Notes under the pieces: generated by a model
The model's input: the letters and a program-made list of their open reading frames with translations, nothing else
What the model was told of the DNA's origin: nothing
The model's database searches: none
Program-made: the position numbers and the translations under genes
Part shown: piece by piece, positions 38,011-47,291 of the stretch
How positions within the stretch are numbered: the stretch's first letter is position 1
Layout: each line of letters begins with the position of its first letter
Source: Nonomuraea pusilla
Lineage (GTDB): Bacteria > Actinomycetota > Actinomycetes > Streptosporangiales > Streptosporangiaceae
Assembly (NCBI RefSeq): GCF_900109355.1
Contig: NZ_FOBF01000006.1
Coordinates: 186,001-250,000 of the forward strand
Length of the DNA stretch: 64,000 nucleotides
Reading direction: 5' to 3'

Positions 38011-38763
38011 TCAGCCGGAGCCGGGCGACGGGCCGAGCTCGGCGGCGAAGTCGTACGCGATCTTGCGCATGCCCTCGGCCAGCTCGTCGCGGTCCAGCGC
38101 GTCGATGCGCTCGGCCGGGCCCGACACCGACATCGCGGCCACCACCCGGTCGCCGTCGCACACCGGCACCGCCAGGCAGTGCACGCCGAGCTCCTCCTCG
38201 CCCAGGTCCAGCGCGTACCCGAGGTCACCGACCCTGGCCAGCTCCGCCAGCATGGCCTCGACGCCGGTGATCGTGTTCGGGGTGCGCCGCGGCATGCCCG
38301 TGCGCTCGAACACCGCCACCGCCTCCTCCGGCGGACGCCCCGCCAGCAGCACCTTGCCCACGGCCGTGCTGTGCGGCAGCACCCGCCTGCCCACCTCGGC
38401 GAACATCCGCAGCCGCCGCGCCGACAGCACCTGCGCCACGTAGACGACGAAGTCGCCCTCCAGCACCGCCAGGTTCGCCGTCTCGCCCGACAGCTCCATC
38501 ATCCTGGCCAGGTACGGCTGCGCCCACACCCCGACCCGGCTCTGCGCGATGCCGCCGAGCCGCACCAGCCCGCCGCCCAGCGCGTAGCGGCGGTCCGACT
38601 CCTGGCGCACGTAACCGCGGGCGAGCAGCGTCCGCAGCAGCCGGTGGATCGTCCCGTACGGCAGGCCGGTGCGCGCGGCGATCTCCGACAGCCCCGCCTC
38701 GCCGCCGTGCTCCGCCAGCGCCTCCAGCACGTCGAGCGCCCGCTCGACCGACTGCACGCTCAA
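38011..38763 (-). CDS. IclR-family transcriptional regulator 2
   Basis: 250 aa. Winged helix SVQSVERALDVLEALAEHGGEAGLSEIAARTGLPYGTIHRLLRTLLARGYVRQ; effector domain RRVLPHSTAVGKVLLAGRP and LGYALDLGEEELGVHCLAVPVCDGDRVVAAMSVSGPAERI. Probable TTG start at 38763 overlaps the glcF stop (TTGA); a GTG two codons later is possible. It is the last gene of the glcDEF operon, so it probably senses glyoxylate, glycolate or a relative. Confidence 0.92.
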   Translation of the reverse strand: MSVQSVERALDVLEALAEHGGEAGLSEIAARTGLPYGTIHRLLRTLLARGYVRQESDRRYALGGGLVRLGGIAQSRVGVWAQPYLARMMELSGETANLAVLEGDFVVYVAQVLSARRLRMFAEVGRRVLPHSTAVGKVLLAGRPPEEAVAVFERTGMPRRTPNTITGVEAMLAELARVGDLGYALDLGEEELGVHCLAVPVCDGDRVVAAMSVSGPAERIDALDRDELAEGMRKIAYDFAAELGPSPGSG

Positions 38764-39995
38764 GCGTCCCTCCCCAGCGACACGCCGCGCAGCGACGCGT
38801 CCAGCACCTCGGCCACGTGCGCCACCCTGATCTCCCGTCCCGCGCGCCGCATCGCCGCCGAGATCTGCATGGTGCAGCCCGGGTTGGCCGACACCAGCAG
38901 CTCGGCGCCGGTCGCGGCGACCGCCGCCGCCTTCCTGTCGCCGAGGTCGCGCGCCGCCTCCGGCTGGAAGATGTTGTACGTCCCCGCCGAGCCGCAGCAG
39001 ATCGCCGACTCGGGCACCTCCCGAAGCTCCAGGCCGGGGATCGCGCCGAGCAGCGCGCGCGGCTGCGCCCGCACCCCCTGGGCGTGGGCCAGGTGGCAGG
39101 CGTCATGGTAGGCCACCGTCATCGGCAGCGGGTGCCGCTCGGCCGCCGGGCCCAGCTCCGCCAGGAACTCCGACAGGTCCACGACACGGAACACGGGCCG
39201 CTTCCCCAGCAGGTCGGCGTACTCCTTCATCGACGAGCCGCAGCCCGCCGCGTTCACCACGACGGTGTCGACCCCGGCCCGCTCGAACGTCCTGACCGTG
39301 CGCCGCGCCAGCCGTCTCGCCTGGTCCTCGCGGCCCGAGTGGACGCTGAGCGCCCCGCAGCAGCCCTGGCGGGGGATGACCACGTCGCAGCCCTCCAGGG
39401 CGAGCACCCGCGCGGTCGCCGCGTTCACCTGCGGGAAGAACTCCCGCTGCACGCACCCCGTCAGCATGCCCACCACGGCCCTGCGCTCGCCCCTGGCCCT
39501 GACCAGGCGCGGCAGCCGCTGCCGGCGCGGCACGCGGGGCGCGAGCGCCGCCATCGCCCCCAGGCTGGGGTGCGCGCGGCCGAGGAAGCCCGCCATCTGC
39601 CGCGCCAGGCCCGTGCCGGGCCGCAGCAGCCGCAGCCTGGACGGGTACGGGAACAGGCTGAACACCAGGCCGCGCACCGCCCGCTCCTGCGGGTCGCGCT
39701 CGTGCTCCCGCTCGACCGCCACCCGGGTCTGCTCGATCAGCCGGTCGTAGCGCACGCCCGACGGGCAGGCGGTCACGCACGCCATGCAGCCGAGGCAGGC
39801 GTCGAAGTGCCCCGCCATCTCGGGCGTGATCGGGGTGCCCTCGACGTGCTGCCCCATCAGGTGGATGCGGCCGCGCGGCGAGTCCATCTCCTCGCCCCAC
39901 AGCACGTACGTGGGGCAGGTCGGCAGGCAGAACCCGCAGTGCACGCAGTCGCCGATCAGCTTCGGGTCCGGCCCGGTGCCGGGTCCGCCGGTCAT
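38760..39995 (-). CDS. glcF: Glycolate oxidase iron-sulfur subunit
   Basis: 411 aa. Two 4Fe-4S motifs near the N-terminus: CVHCGFCLPTCPTY and CLGCMACVTACPSG. Two CCG-type domains follow: RQGCCGALSVHSG ... NAAGCGSSMKEY, and AYHDACHLAHAQGVR ... SAICCGSAGTYNIFQPE ... NPGCTMQI. It passes electrons from GlcDE to the membrane quinone pool. Only one bp separates it from glcE. Confidence 0.92.
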   Translation of the reverse strand: MTGGPGTGPDPKLIGDCVHCGFCLPTCPTYVLWGEEMDSPRGRIHLMGQHVEGTPITPEMAGHFDACLGCMACVTACPSGVRYDRLIEQTRVAVEREHERDPQERAVRGLVFSLFPYPSRLRLLRPGTGLARQMAGFLGRAHPSLGAMAALAPRVPRRQRLPRLVRARGERRAVVGMLTGCVQREFFPQVNAATARVLALEGCDVVIPRQGCCGALSVHSGREDQARRLARRTVRTFERAGVDTVVVNAAGCGSSMKEYADLLGKRPVFRVVDLSEFLAELGPAAERHPLPMTVAYHDACHLAHAQGVRAQPRALLGAIPGLELREVPESAICCGSAGTYNIFQPEAARDLGDRKAAAVAATGAELLVSANPGCTMQISAAMRRAGREIRVAHVAEVLDASLRGVSLGRDA

Positions 39996-39996
39996 G

Positions 39997-41202
39997 TCAG
40001 ATCCCTCCCACGAACCGTCCGGGAGACATCACGCGCCCCGGGTCGAACCGCTCCTTGACCCGCCGCATCAGCGGCAGGGCGCCCACCCGTCCCCACCGGT
40101 CCACGCCCTCGTACGGCGAGGCCGGAACCGTCACCCTGCCGCCCTCGCCCTCGACGCGGCCGCGCAGCCGCGTCACAGCCTCGCGCAGCTCGCGCTCGCC
40201 CGAGTCCCGCGCCGTCAGCCAGGTGCGGCCGGACACCGGCGAGCCGCGCAGCGCGAACCCCGCCTCCTCCGCGGCGGCCAGCACGGCCGCGGTGGACGCG
40301 GGCGGGAACCGCGCCTCCACCAGCACCCGCTCGCCGGGGAGCAGCCCCCACCAGGCGGGGGCCGTGTCACCGACCTCGCCGTCCGCCGTGCCGGGGAGGA
40401 GGTCGCGCACCGCGAGCGCCCGCTCCTCGGCCGCCTCGCCCTCGACCAGCGCGGCCAGCGCCACCCGGCCGCCGGCCGGGCGGTCGACCTCGACCGCCGA
40501 CGGCTCGGCCTGGGACGCGGCCAGCGCCGCCACCAGGCCGCCCGTCACCTCGCCCGCCGCGAGCTCCGCCGTCAGCCAGCGCCGCCGCGCGGGGAGCGGG
40601 TGCAGGCGGAACGCCGCCTCCGCGATCACCCCCAGCGTCCCGTACGAGCCGGTGAACAGCTTGCCCAGGTCGTAGCCCGCGACGTTCTTGACCACCTTGC
40701 CGCCCGACTTGGCGACCGTGCCGTCGGCCAGCACGACCGTCACGCCGATGAGCAGGTCGCGGGCGGCGCCGTAGCGGAACGAGCGCGGCCCGGCGGCGCC
40801 GACGGCCAGCGTGCCGCCGACCGTCGCGCCCGAGTCGAACGGGACGTCCAGCGCCAGCTCCTGGCCCTTGCCGCCGAGCGTCGCGGCCAGCGCGTCCACC
40901 GTGACCCCGGCCTGGACGCGGACCACCAGGTCGCCCGCCGCGTGCTCCAGCACCCGGTTCAGGCAGCACAGGTCGAGCAGCACGTCGCACCGCTCGGGAG
41001 GCGCGCCCCAGTGCAGCTTCGTGCCGCCGCCCGCGGGCACGACCGCGAGCCCGGCCCCGGCGCACGCCCGCAGCACCGCCGCGATCTCCTCCACCGACTC
41101 CGGCAGCGCCACCACGCCCGGCGTCACGCCGCCGACCAGGTCGCCCGGCCCCGGCCCGCGCAGCGCGACCCCGGTGGCGGCCAGCACGTCCCGCGACGCC
41201 AT
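39997..41202 (-). CDS. glcE: Glycolate oxidase FAD-binding subunit
   Basis: 401 aa. FAD-binding PCMH-type domain: LPESVEEIAAVLRACAGAGLAVVPAGGGTKLHWG, DVPFDSGATVGGTLAVGAAGPRSFRYGAARDLLIGVTVVLADGT and KNVAGYDLGKLFTGSYGTLGVIAEAAFRLHP. The end, MRRVKERFDPGRVMSPGRFVGGI, is typical. ATG at 41202 shares bases with the glcD stop (ATGA). The frame continues open upstream through antisense glcD, but that is not used. Confidence 0.92.
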   Translation of the reverse strand: MASRDVLAATGVALRGPGPGDLVGGVTPGVVALPESVEEIAAVLRACAGAGLAVVPAGGGTKLHWGAPPERCDVLLDLCCLNRVLEHAAGDLVVRVQAGVTVDALAATLGGKGQELALDVPFDSGATVGGTLAVGAAGPRSFRYGAARDLLIGVTVVLADGTVAKSGGKVVKNVAGYDLGKLFTGSYGTLGVIAEAAFRLHPLPARRRWLTAELAAGEVTGGLVAALAASQAEPSAVEVDRPAGGRVALAALVEGEAAEERALAVRDLLPGTADGEVGDTAPAWWGLLPGERVLVEARFPPASTAAVLAAAEEAGFALRGSPVSGRTWLTARDSGERELREAVTRLRGRVEGEGGRVTVPASPYEGVDRWGRVGALPLMRRVKERFDPGRVMSPGRFVGGI

Positions 41203-42641
41203 CAGAACTGCTCCGCCTTCCCCGACTCGACCAGCGGATGCACGCCTCTGCGCACGCCCGGCACCTCGCCGCACAACCTCGGCGTGGGGAACACCTTGCC
41301 CGGGTTCGACAGGCCGCGCGGGTCGAAGGCGCACCGGACGAGCTGCATCGTGTCCAGGTCGTCCGCGCTGAACATCCTCGGCATGTGCTTCGCCTTGTCC
41401 ACGCCCACTCCATGCTCGCCCGTGATCGACCCGCCGTGACGGATGCAGAGGTCCAGGATCGCGCCCGACACCGCCTCCGCCCGCTCGCCCGCCCCCGGCT
41501 CGGCGTCGTCGAACAGCACCAGCGGGTGCAGGTTCCCGTCCCCGGCGTGGAACACGTTCGCCACCCTGATCCCGTGCTCCCGCGACAGGCCGTCGATGGC
41601 GGCCAGCACCTGCGGCAGCGACGTGCGCGGCACCACGCCGTCCTGCACGATGTAGGCCGGGCTGATGCGGCCCACCGCCGCGAACGCCGACTTGCGGCCC
41701 TTCCAGATCGCGGCCCGCTCGGCCGGGTCGTCGGCCACCCGCAGCTCGAACGCGCCCGAGCAGATCTCCAGCAGCCGGGCGAACTGCCGCGCCACCTCCG
41801 CGCGCGGGCCGTCCAGCTCCACGATCAGGACGGCGCCCGCGCCGCTCGGGTAGGCGCACCGGACCGCCGCCTCGGCCGCCTCGATGGACAGCGCGTCCAT
41901 CATCTCGATCGCGGCCGGGACGATGCCGGCCGCGATGATCGCGGAGACCGCCTCGCCGCCCTGCTCGATCGTCCCGTACGCCGCCAGCACCGTCGTCACC
42001 GCCTCCGGGACGCGGGTCAGCCGCACCGTCACCTTCGTGGCGACGCCCAGCGTCCCCTCCGACCCGACGAACGCGCCGAGCAGGTCGTAGCCGGGGTCCA
42101 TCCGGTCGAGCACGACGATGTCGCCGTCGGGCGTCACCACCTCGCACGCCTCGACGTGGTTGACCGTGAAGCCGTGCTTCAGGCAGTGGGCGCCGCCCGA
42201 GTTCTCCGCCACGTTGCCGCCGATCGAGCAGACCTGCTGGCTGGAGGGGTCGGGGGCGTAGTAGAAGCCCTGGTCGCGCACCGCCTCCGTGATGGCCAGG
42301 TTCGTGACGCCGGGCTCGACCACCGCCCTGCGGTTCGGCAGGTCGATCTCCAGGATGCGGCGCATCTTGGAGGTGACGATGAGGACGCCGTCCTCGCGGG
42401 GGAGCGCGCCGCCCGACAGTCCCGTGCCCGAGCCCCTGGCCACGAACGGCACCCCGGTCTCGTTGCACAACCGGACGACCCCGGCGATCTGCTCCGCCGA
42501 CTCGGGGAGCACCACCACGCCGGGCGTGGCCCGGTGGTAGGTGAGGCCGTCGCACTCGTACGTACGCAGCCGCACCGGATCGGTGATGACCGCGTCATGG
42601 GGCAGCAGCTCCCGCAGGGCCGCCGTCAGGCTGTCCAGCAC
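41202..42641 (-). CDS. glcD: Glycolate oxidase subunit GlcD
   Basis: 479-aa FAD-linked oxidase. N-terminal PCMH domain: RLRTYECDGLTYHRATPGVVVLPESAEQIAGVV, FVARGSGTGLSGGALP and SIGGNVAENSGGAHCLKHGFTVNH. C-terminal cap domain: NVFHAGDGNLHPLVLFDD and GGSITGEHGVGVDKAKHMPRMFS with the metal/substrate His residues, then FDPRGLSNPGKVFPTPR. Converts glycolate to glyoxylate together with GlcE and GlcF. GTG start at 42641; first gene of the operon. Confidence 0.93.
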   Translation of the reverse strand: MLDSLTAALRELLPHDAVITDPVRLRTYECDGLTYHRATPGVVVLPESAEQIAGVVRLCNETGVPFVARGSGTGLSGGALPREDGVLIVTSKMRRILEIDLPNRRAVVEPGVTNLAITEAVRDQGFYYAPDPSSQQVCSIGGNVAENSGGAHCLKHGFTVNHVEACEVVTPDGDIVVLDRMDPGYDLLGAFVGSEGTLGVATKVTVRLTRVPEAVTTVLAAYGTIEQGGEAVSAIIAAGIVPAAIEMMDALSIEAAEAAVRCAYPSGAGAVLIVELDGPRAEVARQFARLLEICSGAFELRVADDPAERAAIWKGRKSAFAAVGRISPAYIVQDGVVPRTSLPQVLAAIDGLSREHGIRVANVFHAGDGNLHPLVLFDDAEPGAGERAEAVSGAILDLCIRHGGSITGEHGVGVDKAKHMPRMFSADDLDTMQLVRCAFDPRGLSNPGKVFPTPRLCGEVPGVRRGVHPLVESGKAEQF

Positions 42642-42674
42642 GTGCCCTCTCAGCTCCTGGTCTCCGATGACCCG

Positions 42675-42850
42675 CGGACCCGGGGCCGGTCTCGCCCCGA
42701 ACCCTTGTGATCCCGGCCTGAACCCTTGCCTTCGACCGGAACCCTTGTGGTCCCGGCCCGAACCCTTACCGGCGTTACAGCCCGAGCCCTTTGTGGCTTC
42801 GGCCCGAGCTTTTATGGTTTCGGCTCGAACCCTTACAGGGGTTATATCCC
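42675..42850. repeat. Degenerate 20-24-bp repeats upstream of glcD
   Basis: About seven diverged units based on GAACCCTTGTGGTCCCGGCCC, seen at roughly 42678, 42700, 42719, 42740, 42764, 42786 and 42807-42830. They lie in the leader of the glcDEF operon between its start and the aceB hairpin. The sequence is lower in GC than the flanks and has no open frame of interest. Confidence 0.65.
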
Positions 42851-42855
42851 GATAC

Positions 42856-42897
42856 TTCCTCTTATGTCCGGCGCTGGCGCGCCTGACATAAGAGGAA
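42856..42897 (-). terminator. Hairpin after malate synthase
   Basis: Perfect 13-bp inverted repeat TTCCTCTTATGTC / GACATAAGAGGAA with a GC-rich 16-nt centre that can pair further. It begins 18 bp past the aceB stop, so it is probably that gene's terminator, but the AT-rich arms are unusual in this genome and there is no T-run. It could also be an operator for the downstream glc operon. Confidence 0.6.
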
Positions 42898-42915
42898 ATT
42901 TCACCATCTACGGCT

Positions 42916-44493
42916 TTACGGCATCTGCGCGTACGCCGGCAGCGTCAGGAACTCCGCGAAGTCGTCGTCCAGCGCCACCTCCTTGAACAGCGCCGTCGCC
43001 TGCGCGTACAGCTTCTCGTCGTGGCCCGGCTCGGCCGCGATCTTCCCGAGCTCCTCCTCGATGATCCGCTCCACGAGCTCCTTCGTCACCACCGCGCCCG
43101 TGTCGGCCAGCGTGATGTCGTTGTGGATCCACTGCCAGATCTGCGAACGCGAGATCTCCGCCGTGGCCGCGTCCTCCATCAGGTTGTGGATCGCGACGGC
43201 GCCCTGCCCGCCCATCCAGGCGGCCAGGTAGCGCAGCGCCACGTCCACGTTGTTGCGCAGCCCCGCCTCGGTGATGTCGCCCGGCGTCTCGGACACCGAG
43301 AGCAGGTCGGCGGCGCTGACGCTGACGTCCTCGCGCAACCGGTCGAGCTGGTTGGGCCGCGAGCCCAGCACCCCGTCGAACACCTCGCGGCAGATCGGCA
43401 CCAGGTCCGGGTGCGCCACCCACGAGCCGTCGAAGCCGTCGCCCGACTCGCGCGTCTTGTCCGCGCGCACCTTCTCCAGCGCGGTCGCGTTCACCTCCGG
43501 GTCGCGGCGCGAGGGGATGAACGCCGCCATCCCGCCGATCGCGTGCGCGCCCCGCTTGTGGCAGGTGCGCACCAGCAGCTCCGTGTACGCCCGCATGAAC
43601 GGCGCGGTCATCGTGACGGCGTTCCGCTCGGGCAGCAGGAACTCGCGTCCACGGGTGCGGAACTTCTTGATCACGCTGAACAGGTAGTCCCAGCGGCCCG
43701 CGTTGAGCCCCGCCGAGTGCTCGCGCAGCTCGTACAGGATCTCCTCCATCTCGAACGCGGCCGGGTACGTCTCGATGAGGACGGTCGCCCTGATCGTGCC
43801 GTGCGGCACGCCCAGCAGCTCCTGGGCACGCGTGAAGACGTCGTTCCAGAGCCGCGCCTCCAGGTGCGACTCCATCTTCGGCAGGTAGAAGTACGGGCCC
43901 TTGCCCTTGTCGATCTGGCGCTGCGCGCAGTGGAAGAAGTACAGGCCGAAGTCGAACAGCGAGGCGGACACGGGCCGGCCGTCCACCTGGACGTGCTTCT
44001 CGTCGAGGTGCCAGCCGCGCGGCCTGACGACGACGGTCGCCAGCTCGGCGTCCGGCCTGAGCGCGTACGTCTTGCCGCCGGCCTCGAAGTCGATCGTCCT
44101 GTCGAGCGCGTCGCGCAGGTTGAGCTGGCCGCCCACGCAGTTCTCCCAGAGCGGGGAGTTGGCGTCCTCGAAGTCGGCCAGCCACACCTTGGCGCCCGAG
44201 TTGAGGGCGTTGATGGTCATCTTGCGGTCGACCGGCCCGGTGATCTCGACGCGGCGATCCTCCAGGCCGGGGGCGGGGGGCGCCACGCGCCAGTCGCCCT
44301 CCCTGACGGCCTTGGTCTCGGGCAGGAAGTCGAGCGTGCCGCCCGCCGAGAGCTCCGCCTGCCTGGCCTGCCGCGCCTCCAGCAGCTCCAGCCGCCTGGC
44401 GCCGAACTCCCGCTGGAGTGCCTCCACGAAGCCGAGCGCCTCCGGCGTGAGGATCTCGTCGAACCGTTCGAGCATCGGGCCGGTGATCTCCAT
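42916..44493 (-). CDS. aceB: Malate synthase A
   Basis: Condenses glyoxylate with acetyl-CoA to malate. 525 aa, normal for isoform A. Conserved: [126 protein letters not shown] and [19 protein letters not shown] with the catalytic acidic residues. The ATG at 44493 lies behind AGAGG. An IclR-like palindrome is centred about 19 bp upstream. It supplies the sink for glyoxylate from glcDEF. Confidence 0.96.
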   Translation of the reverse strand: MEITGPMLERFDEILTPEALGFVEALQREFGARRLELLEARQARQAELSAGGTLDFLPETKAVREGDWRVAPPAPGLEDRRVEITGPVDRKMTINALNSGAKVWLADFEDANSPLWENCVGGQLNLRDALDRTIDFEAGGKTYALRPDAELATVVVRPRGWHLDEKHVQVDGRPVSASLFDFGLYFFHCAQRQIDKGKGPYFYLPKMESHLEARLWNDVFTRAQELLGVPHGTIRATVLIETYPAAFEMEEILYELREHSAGLNAGRWDYLFSVIKKFRTRGREFLLPERNAVTMTAPFMRAYTELLVRTCHKRGAHAIGGMAAFIPSRRDPEVNATALEKVRADKTRESGDGFDGSWVAHPDLVPICREVFDGVLGSRPNQLDRLREDVSVSAADLLSVSETPGDITEAGLRNNVDVALRYLAAWMGGQGAVAIHNLMEDAATAEISRSQIWQWIHNDITLADTGAVVTKELVERIIEEELGKIAAEPGHDEKLYAQATALFKEVALDDDFAEFLTLPAYAQMP

Positions 44494-44502
44494 AGGAGCC
44501 TC

Positions 44503-44521
44503 TTTTCCGCTATGTGGAAAA
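44503..44521. promoter_or_regulatory. IclR-type palindrome before aceB
   Basis: TTTTCC-GCTATGT-GGAAAA, perfect 6-bp arms around 7 bp, 10 bp upstream of the malate synthase start. The layout resembles the TTTCC/GGAAA operators known for IclR regulators of glyoxylate genes. Two IclR genes lie 6 kb away. Confidence 0.6.
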
Positions 44522-44648
44522 CTGATTCTGTATGATGGAAGCGACGCTACTCCACGGGCTTTCCCCGGTTCAAGACCAGGTCCTCCCAGGGGTGCGCTAA
44601 GGGGCATCCCCGATGCGCCGCCCGGCTCACCGGGAGAGGATGACGGTC

Positions 44649-45341
44649 ATGAAGACGATCACCATCGCCGGCGGCCTGCTGGCCTCCACGATGCTCCTGA
44701 CGGGTTGCGGCATGGCCGGCCTCGTCGGCCCCAGGAACGAGGACACCGTCACGTACGACGTGAAGGACAAGGTCGGCGCGTTGCGCCTGGAGAGCGGCGC
44801 GGGCGACAGCGTGATCACCGAGACGGGCGGGAACGTCGTGCGGGTCACCGAGATCCTGCGCTGGAGCGGCGACGACAAGCCGAAGCCGCGCCACTCCGTC
44901 GACGGCGACGAGCTGTCCGTGTCGTACCAGTGCCCCGCCGCGTGGTCCAACTGCTCGGTGGACTACAAGATCGAGGTCCCGAAGGGGCTCGCCGTCCACA
45001 TCCAGTCGGGCTCGGGCGACGTCACGCTGAGGTCGCTGACCGGATCCCTCAACGTCAGGGCCGGCTCCGGCGACGTGGACGCCTCCGGGCTCGCGGGCAA
45101 GACGCTGAGCGTCCAGGTGGGGTCGGGCAACATCGCGCTGAAGTCCACGATCGCCCCCGACCGGACCGAGCTGGACACCGGGTCGGGCGACATCGAGCTG
45201 ACCGTGCCGGACGGCGCCTACGCCGTCACGTCCCGGATCGGCTCGGGCGACCTGGCCGTCCACGTGCGCAAGGACGCGGCGTCGCCGCACAAGATCTCGA
45301 TCAGGGCGGGTTCCGGCAACGTCACCGTCGCGGCCGGATAA
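44649..45341 (+). CDS. DUF4097-type beta-repeat lipoprotein
   Basis: 230 aa. Signal peptide MKTITIAGGLLASTMLLTGCG with lipobox LTGC. The rest is a beta-solenoid-like array with repeated G-S-G-D/N turns (ESGAGDSVI, QSGSGDVTL, RAGSGDVDA, QVGSGNIAL, DTGSGDIEL, RIGSGDLAV, RAGSGNVTV), the DUF4097 pattern. Function unknown; such proteins sit on the cell surface. Start chosen at 44649 because GAGAGG lies at proper distance; an ATG at 44640 is too close. Confidence 0.88.
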   Translation: MKTITIAGGLLASTMLLTGCGMAGLVGPRNEDTVTYDVKDKVGALRLESGAGDSVITETGGNVVRVTEILRWSGDDKPKPRHSVDGDELSVSYQCPAAWSNCSVDYKIEVPKGLAVHIQSGSGDVTLRSLTGSLNVRAGSGDVDASGLAGKTLSVQVGSGNIALKSTIAPDRTELDTGSGDIELTVPDGAYAVTSRIGSGDLAVHVRKDAASPHKISIRAGSGNVTVAAG

Positions 45342-45365
45342 CCACGTGATGCACCTGGGGATGTC

Positions 45366-46838
45366 ATGCCACCATGTGGGGAAGACACCGAGGTGTCCAG
45401 ACGTTCCCTATTAGAGATGACACGAATGCACGATTACACCGCACTCGACGAGATCGAGACCGGCGACATGGACCTCGAGGAGCGCCAGGCCCTCCGCCGC
45501 GTGGCGGGCCTCTCCACCGAACTCCAGGACGTCTCCGAGGTCGAGTACCGGCAGCTGCGGCTGGAGCGGGTCGTCCTGGTGGGCGTGTGGACCTCGGGCA
45601 CGTCGGAGGACGCCGAGAACTCCCTGCAGGAGCTCAAGCTCCTGGCCGAGACGGCCGGGTCGCAGGTGCTGGAGGGCCTCATCCAGCGCCGCCAGAAGCC
45701 CGACACCGCCACCTACATCGGCTCCGGCAAGGCGCTGGAGCTGCGCGACGTGGTCGAGTCGACCGGCGCCGACACCGTCATCTGCGACGGCGAGCTGACC
45801 CCCGGTCAGCTCCGTCAGCTGGAGGACGTCGTCAAGGTGAAGGTCATCGACCGTACGGCGCTGATCCTCGACATCTTCGCCCAGCACGCCAAGAGCCGCG
45901 AGGGCAAGGCGCAGGTCGAGCTGGCCCAGCTCCAGTACCTCCTGCCGCGCCTGCGCGGCTGGGGCGGCAACCTGTCCAGGCAGGTCGGCGGCCGTGCCGC
46001 CGGCGGCGTGGGCATCGGCGGCCGCGGCCCCGGTGAGACGAAGATCGAGCTGGACCGCCGCCGCATCCGCGAGCGCATGGCCAAGCTGCGCCGCCAGATC
46101 AGCGGCATGTCCACCTCGCGCGACACGATGCGGAACCGGCGCCAGCGCCGTGAGGTGCCCGCCGTGGCCATCGCGGGGTACACGAACGCCGGCAAGTCCT
46201 CGCTGCTCAACCGCGTCACCGGCGCGGGCGTGCTGGTGGAGGACGCCCTGTTCGCCACCCTCGACCCGACCGTGCGCAGAGCGCGCACGCCGGAGGGCCG
46301 GGTGTTCACGATCGCCGACACCGTCGGGTTCGTCAGGCACCTGCCCCACCAGCTCGTGGAGGCGTTCCGCTCCACGCTGGAGGAGGTCGCCGACGCCGAC
46401 CTGATCCTGCACGTCGTCGACGGCTCGCACCCCGACCCCGAGGGGCAGCTCGCCGCCGTGCGCGAGGTGTTCGCCGACATCGAGGGCGCGAGCGACGTGC
46501 CCGAGATCGTGGTGGTCAACAAGGCCGACGCCGCCGACCAGGAGACGATCGACCGCATCACCAGGCGCGAGCGCGACAGCATCGTGGTCTCGGCCCGCAC
46601 CGGGCAGGGCATCCCCGAGCTGATGGCGCTCATCGAGCAGCGGCTGCCGCGGCTCGACCACGAGGTCAACCTGCTCGTCCCGTACGACAGGGGCGACCTG
46701 ATCTCGCGGGCGCACAAGGAGGGCGAGGTGCTCTCCGTCCACCACGTGGGCGACGGCACCGTCCTGCACGCGCGCGTGCTGCCGAGCCTGTTCCAGGAGC
46801 TGGAGCGGGTCGGCAAGCCGGTCGAACGCGTCTTTTAA
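45366..46838 (+). CDS. hflX: GTPase HflX
   Basis: Ribosome-binding GTPase that splits stalled or hibernating ribosomes. 490 aa. N-terminal domain with VAGLSTELQDVSEVEYRQLRLERVVLVGVWTSGT and RRQKPDTATYIGSGKALEL; glycine-rich linker GGRAAGGVGIGGRGPGETKIELDRRR. G domain: G1 GYTNAGKSSLLN, G3 DTVGFVRHLPHQLVEAF, G4 VVNKAD, G5 SARTG. Start could be ATG 45366 (GGGGA upstream) or 45417; the longer one is listed. A hairpin follows the stop. Confidence 0.95.
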   Translation: MPPCGEDTEVSRRSLLEMTRMHDYTALDEIETGDMDLEERQALRRVAGLSTELQDVSEVEYRQLRLERVVLVGVWTSGTSEDAENSLQELKLLAETAGSQVLEGLIQRRQKPDTATYIGSGKALELRDVVESTGADTVICDGELTPGQLRQLEDVVKVKVIDRTALILDIFAQHAKSREGKAQVELAQLQYLLPRLRGWGGNLSRQVGGRAAGGVGIGGRGPGETKIELDRRRIRERMAKLRRQISGMSTSRDTMRNRRQRREVPAVAIAGYTNAGKSSLLNRVTGAGVLVEDALFATLDPTVRRARTPEGRVFTIADTVGFVRHLPHQLVEAFRSTLEEVADADLILHVVDGSHPDPEGQLAAVREVFADIEGASDVPEIVVVNKADAADQETIDRITRRERDSIVVSARTGQGIPELMALIEQRLPRLDHEVNLLVPYDRGDLISRAHKEGEVLSVHHVGDGTVLHARVLPSLFQELERVGKPVERVF

Positions 46839-46846
46839 CGGCACGG

Positions 46847-46885
46847 TTGGGCAGCTCTGGCGATAAAGCGTACAGAGCTGCCCAA
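46847..46885 (+). terminator. Terminator after hflX
   Basis: Perfect 13-bp inverted repeat TTGGGCAGCTCTG / CAGAGCTGCCCAA with a 13-nt loop, starting 8 bp after the hflX stop. No T-run. Confidence 0.82.
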
Positions 46886-47180
46886 ATGCGGCAGTGGTCC
46901 CCGCACTCCGTCATTGCTAGGATTGGCCGAACCAAACGTTGGTCTGTCTTTGAGGTTCGTCATAGGTTCGGTCGATGGCTGCTGGTAATGACGTCGTCAG
47001 CGGGGGCCATGGTGACACCGCGAGGCCGGGTGACGCTTGGGGTGAGTGGTCTTTCTTCCGAATAACCCTGTACACCAAGCCCGGCTGTGAAATAACGTAA
47101 CTGAACTGAAATCGCCGGATCATGACTCAGGCGATACGGTCACCGCACAGCTTTTCGCGGATGAGAGCAGGAGACCCCCC
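46886..47180. other. Non-coding region before hutI
   Basis: About 295 bp with locally lower GC and no plausible gene. A weak promoter-like pair TTGGGG (47037) and AATAAC (47061) has an 18-bp spacer. It could drive the small open frame and hutI, but the match is poor. Confidence 0.4.
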
Positions 47181-47291
47181 ATGTCGTCCGGACCCAGAGC
47201 GGACTCAGTGGGCGCGGCGCAGGCCGTGCACTGTGTGCTGCCTGCGTGCGGGGGTCCACGACAAGGCCGGTGCGGGGCGGTGATGCGGTGA
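47181..47291 (+). CDS. Possible 36-aa leader peptide of hutI
   Basis: A 37-codon frame starts ATG at 47181 behind GAGAGCAGGAGA, and its TGA overlaps the hutI GTG (GTGA). The product, MSSGPRADSVGAAQAVHCVL... ending CGAVMR, has four Cys. The good ribosome-binding site and the overlap argue for translation coupled to hutI; the short length and lack of known relatives argue for caution. Confidence 0.4.
   Translation: MSSGPRADSVGAAQAVHCVLPACGGPRQGRCGAVMR

Noticed and set aside
39997-42555. Apparent 852-residue GlcE with long N-terminal extension
   Set aside because: The extension is a shifted frame of glcD. The ATG at 41202 overlaps the glcD stop and fits the family start.
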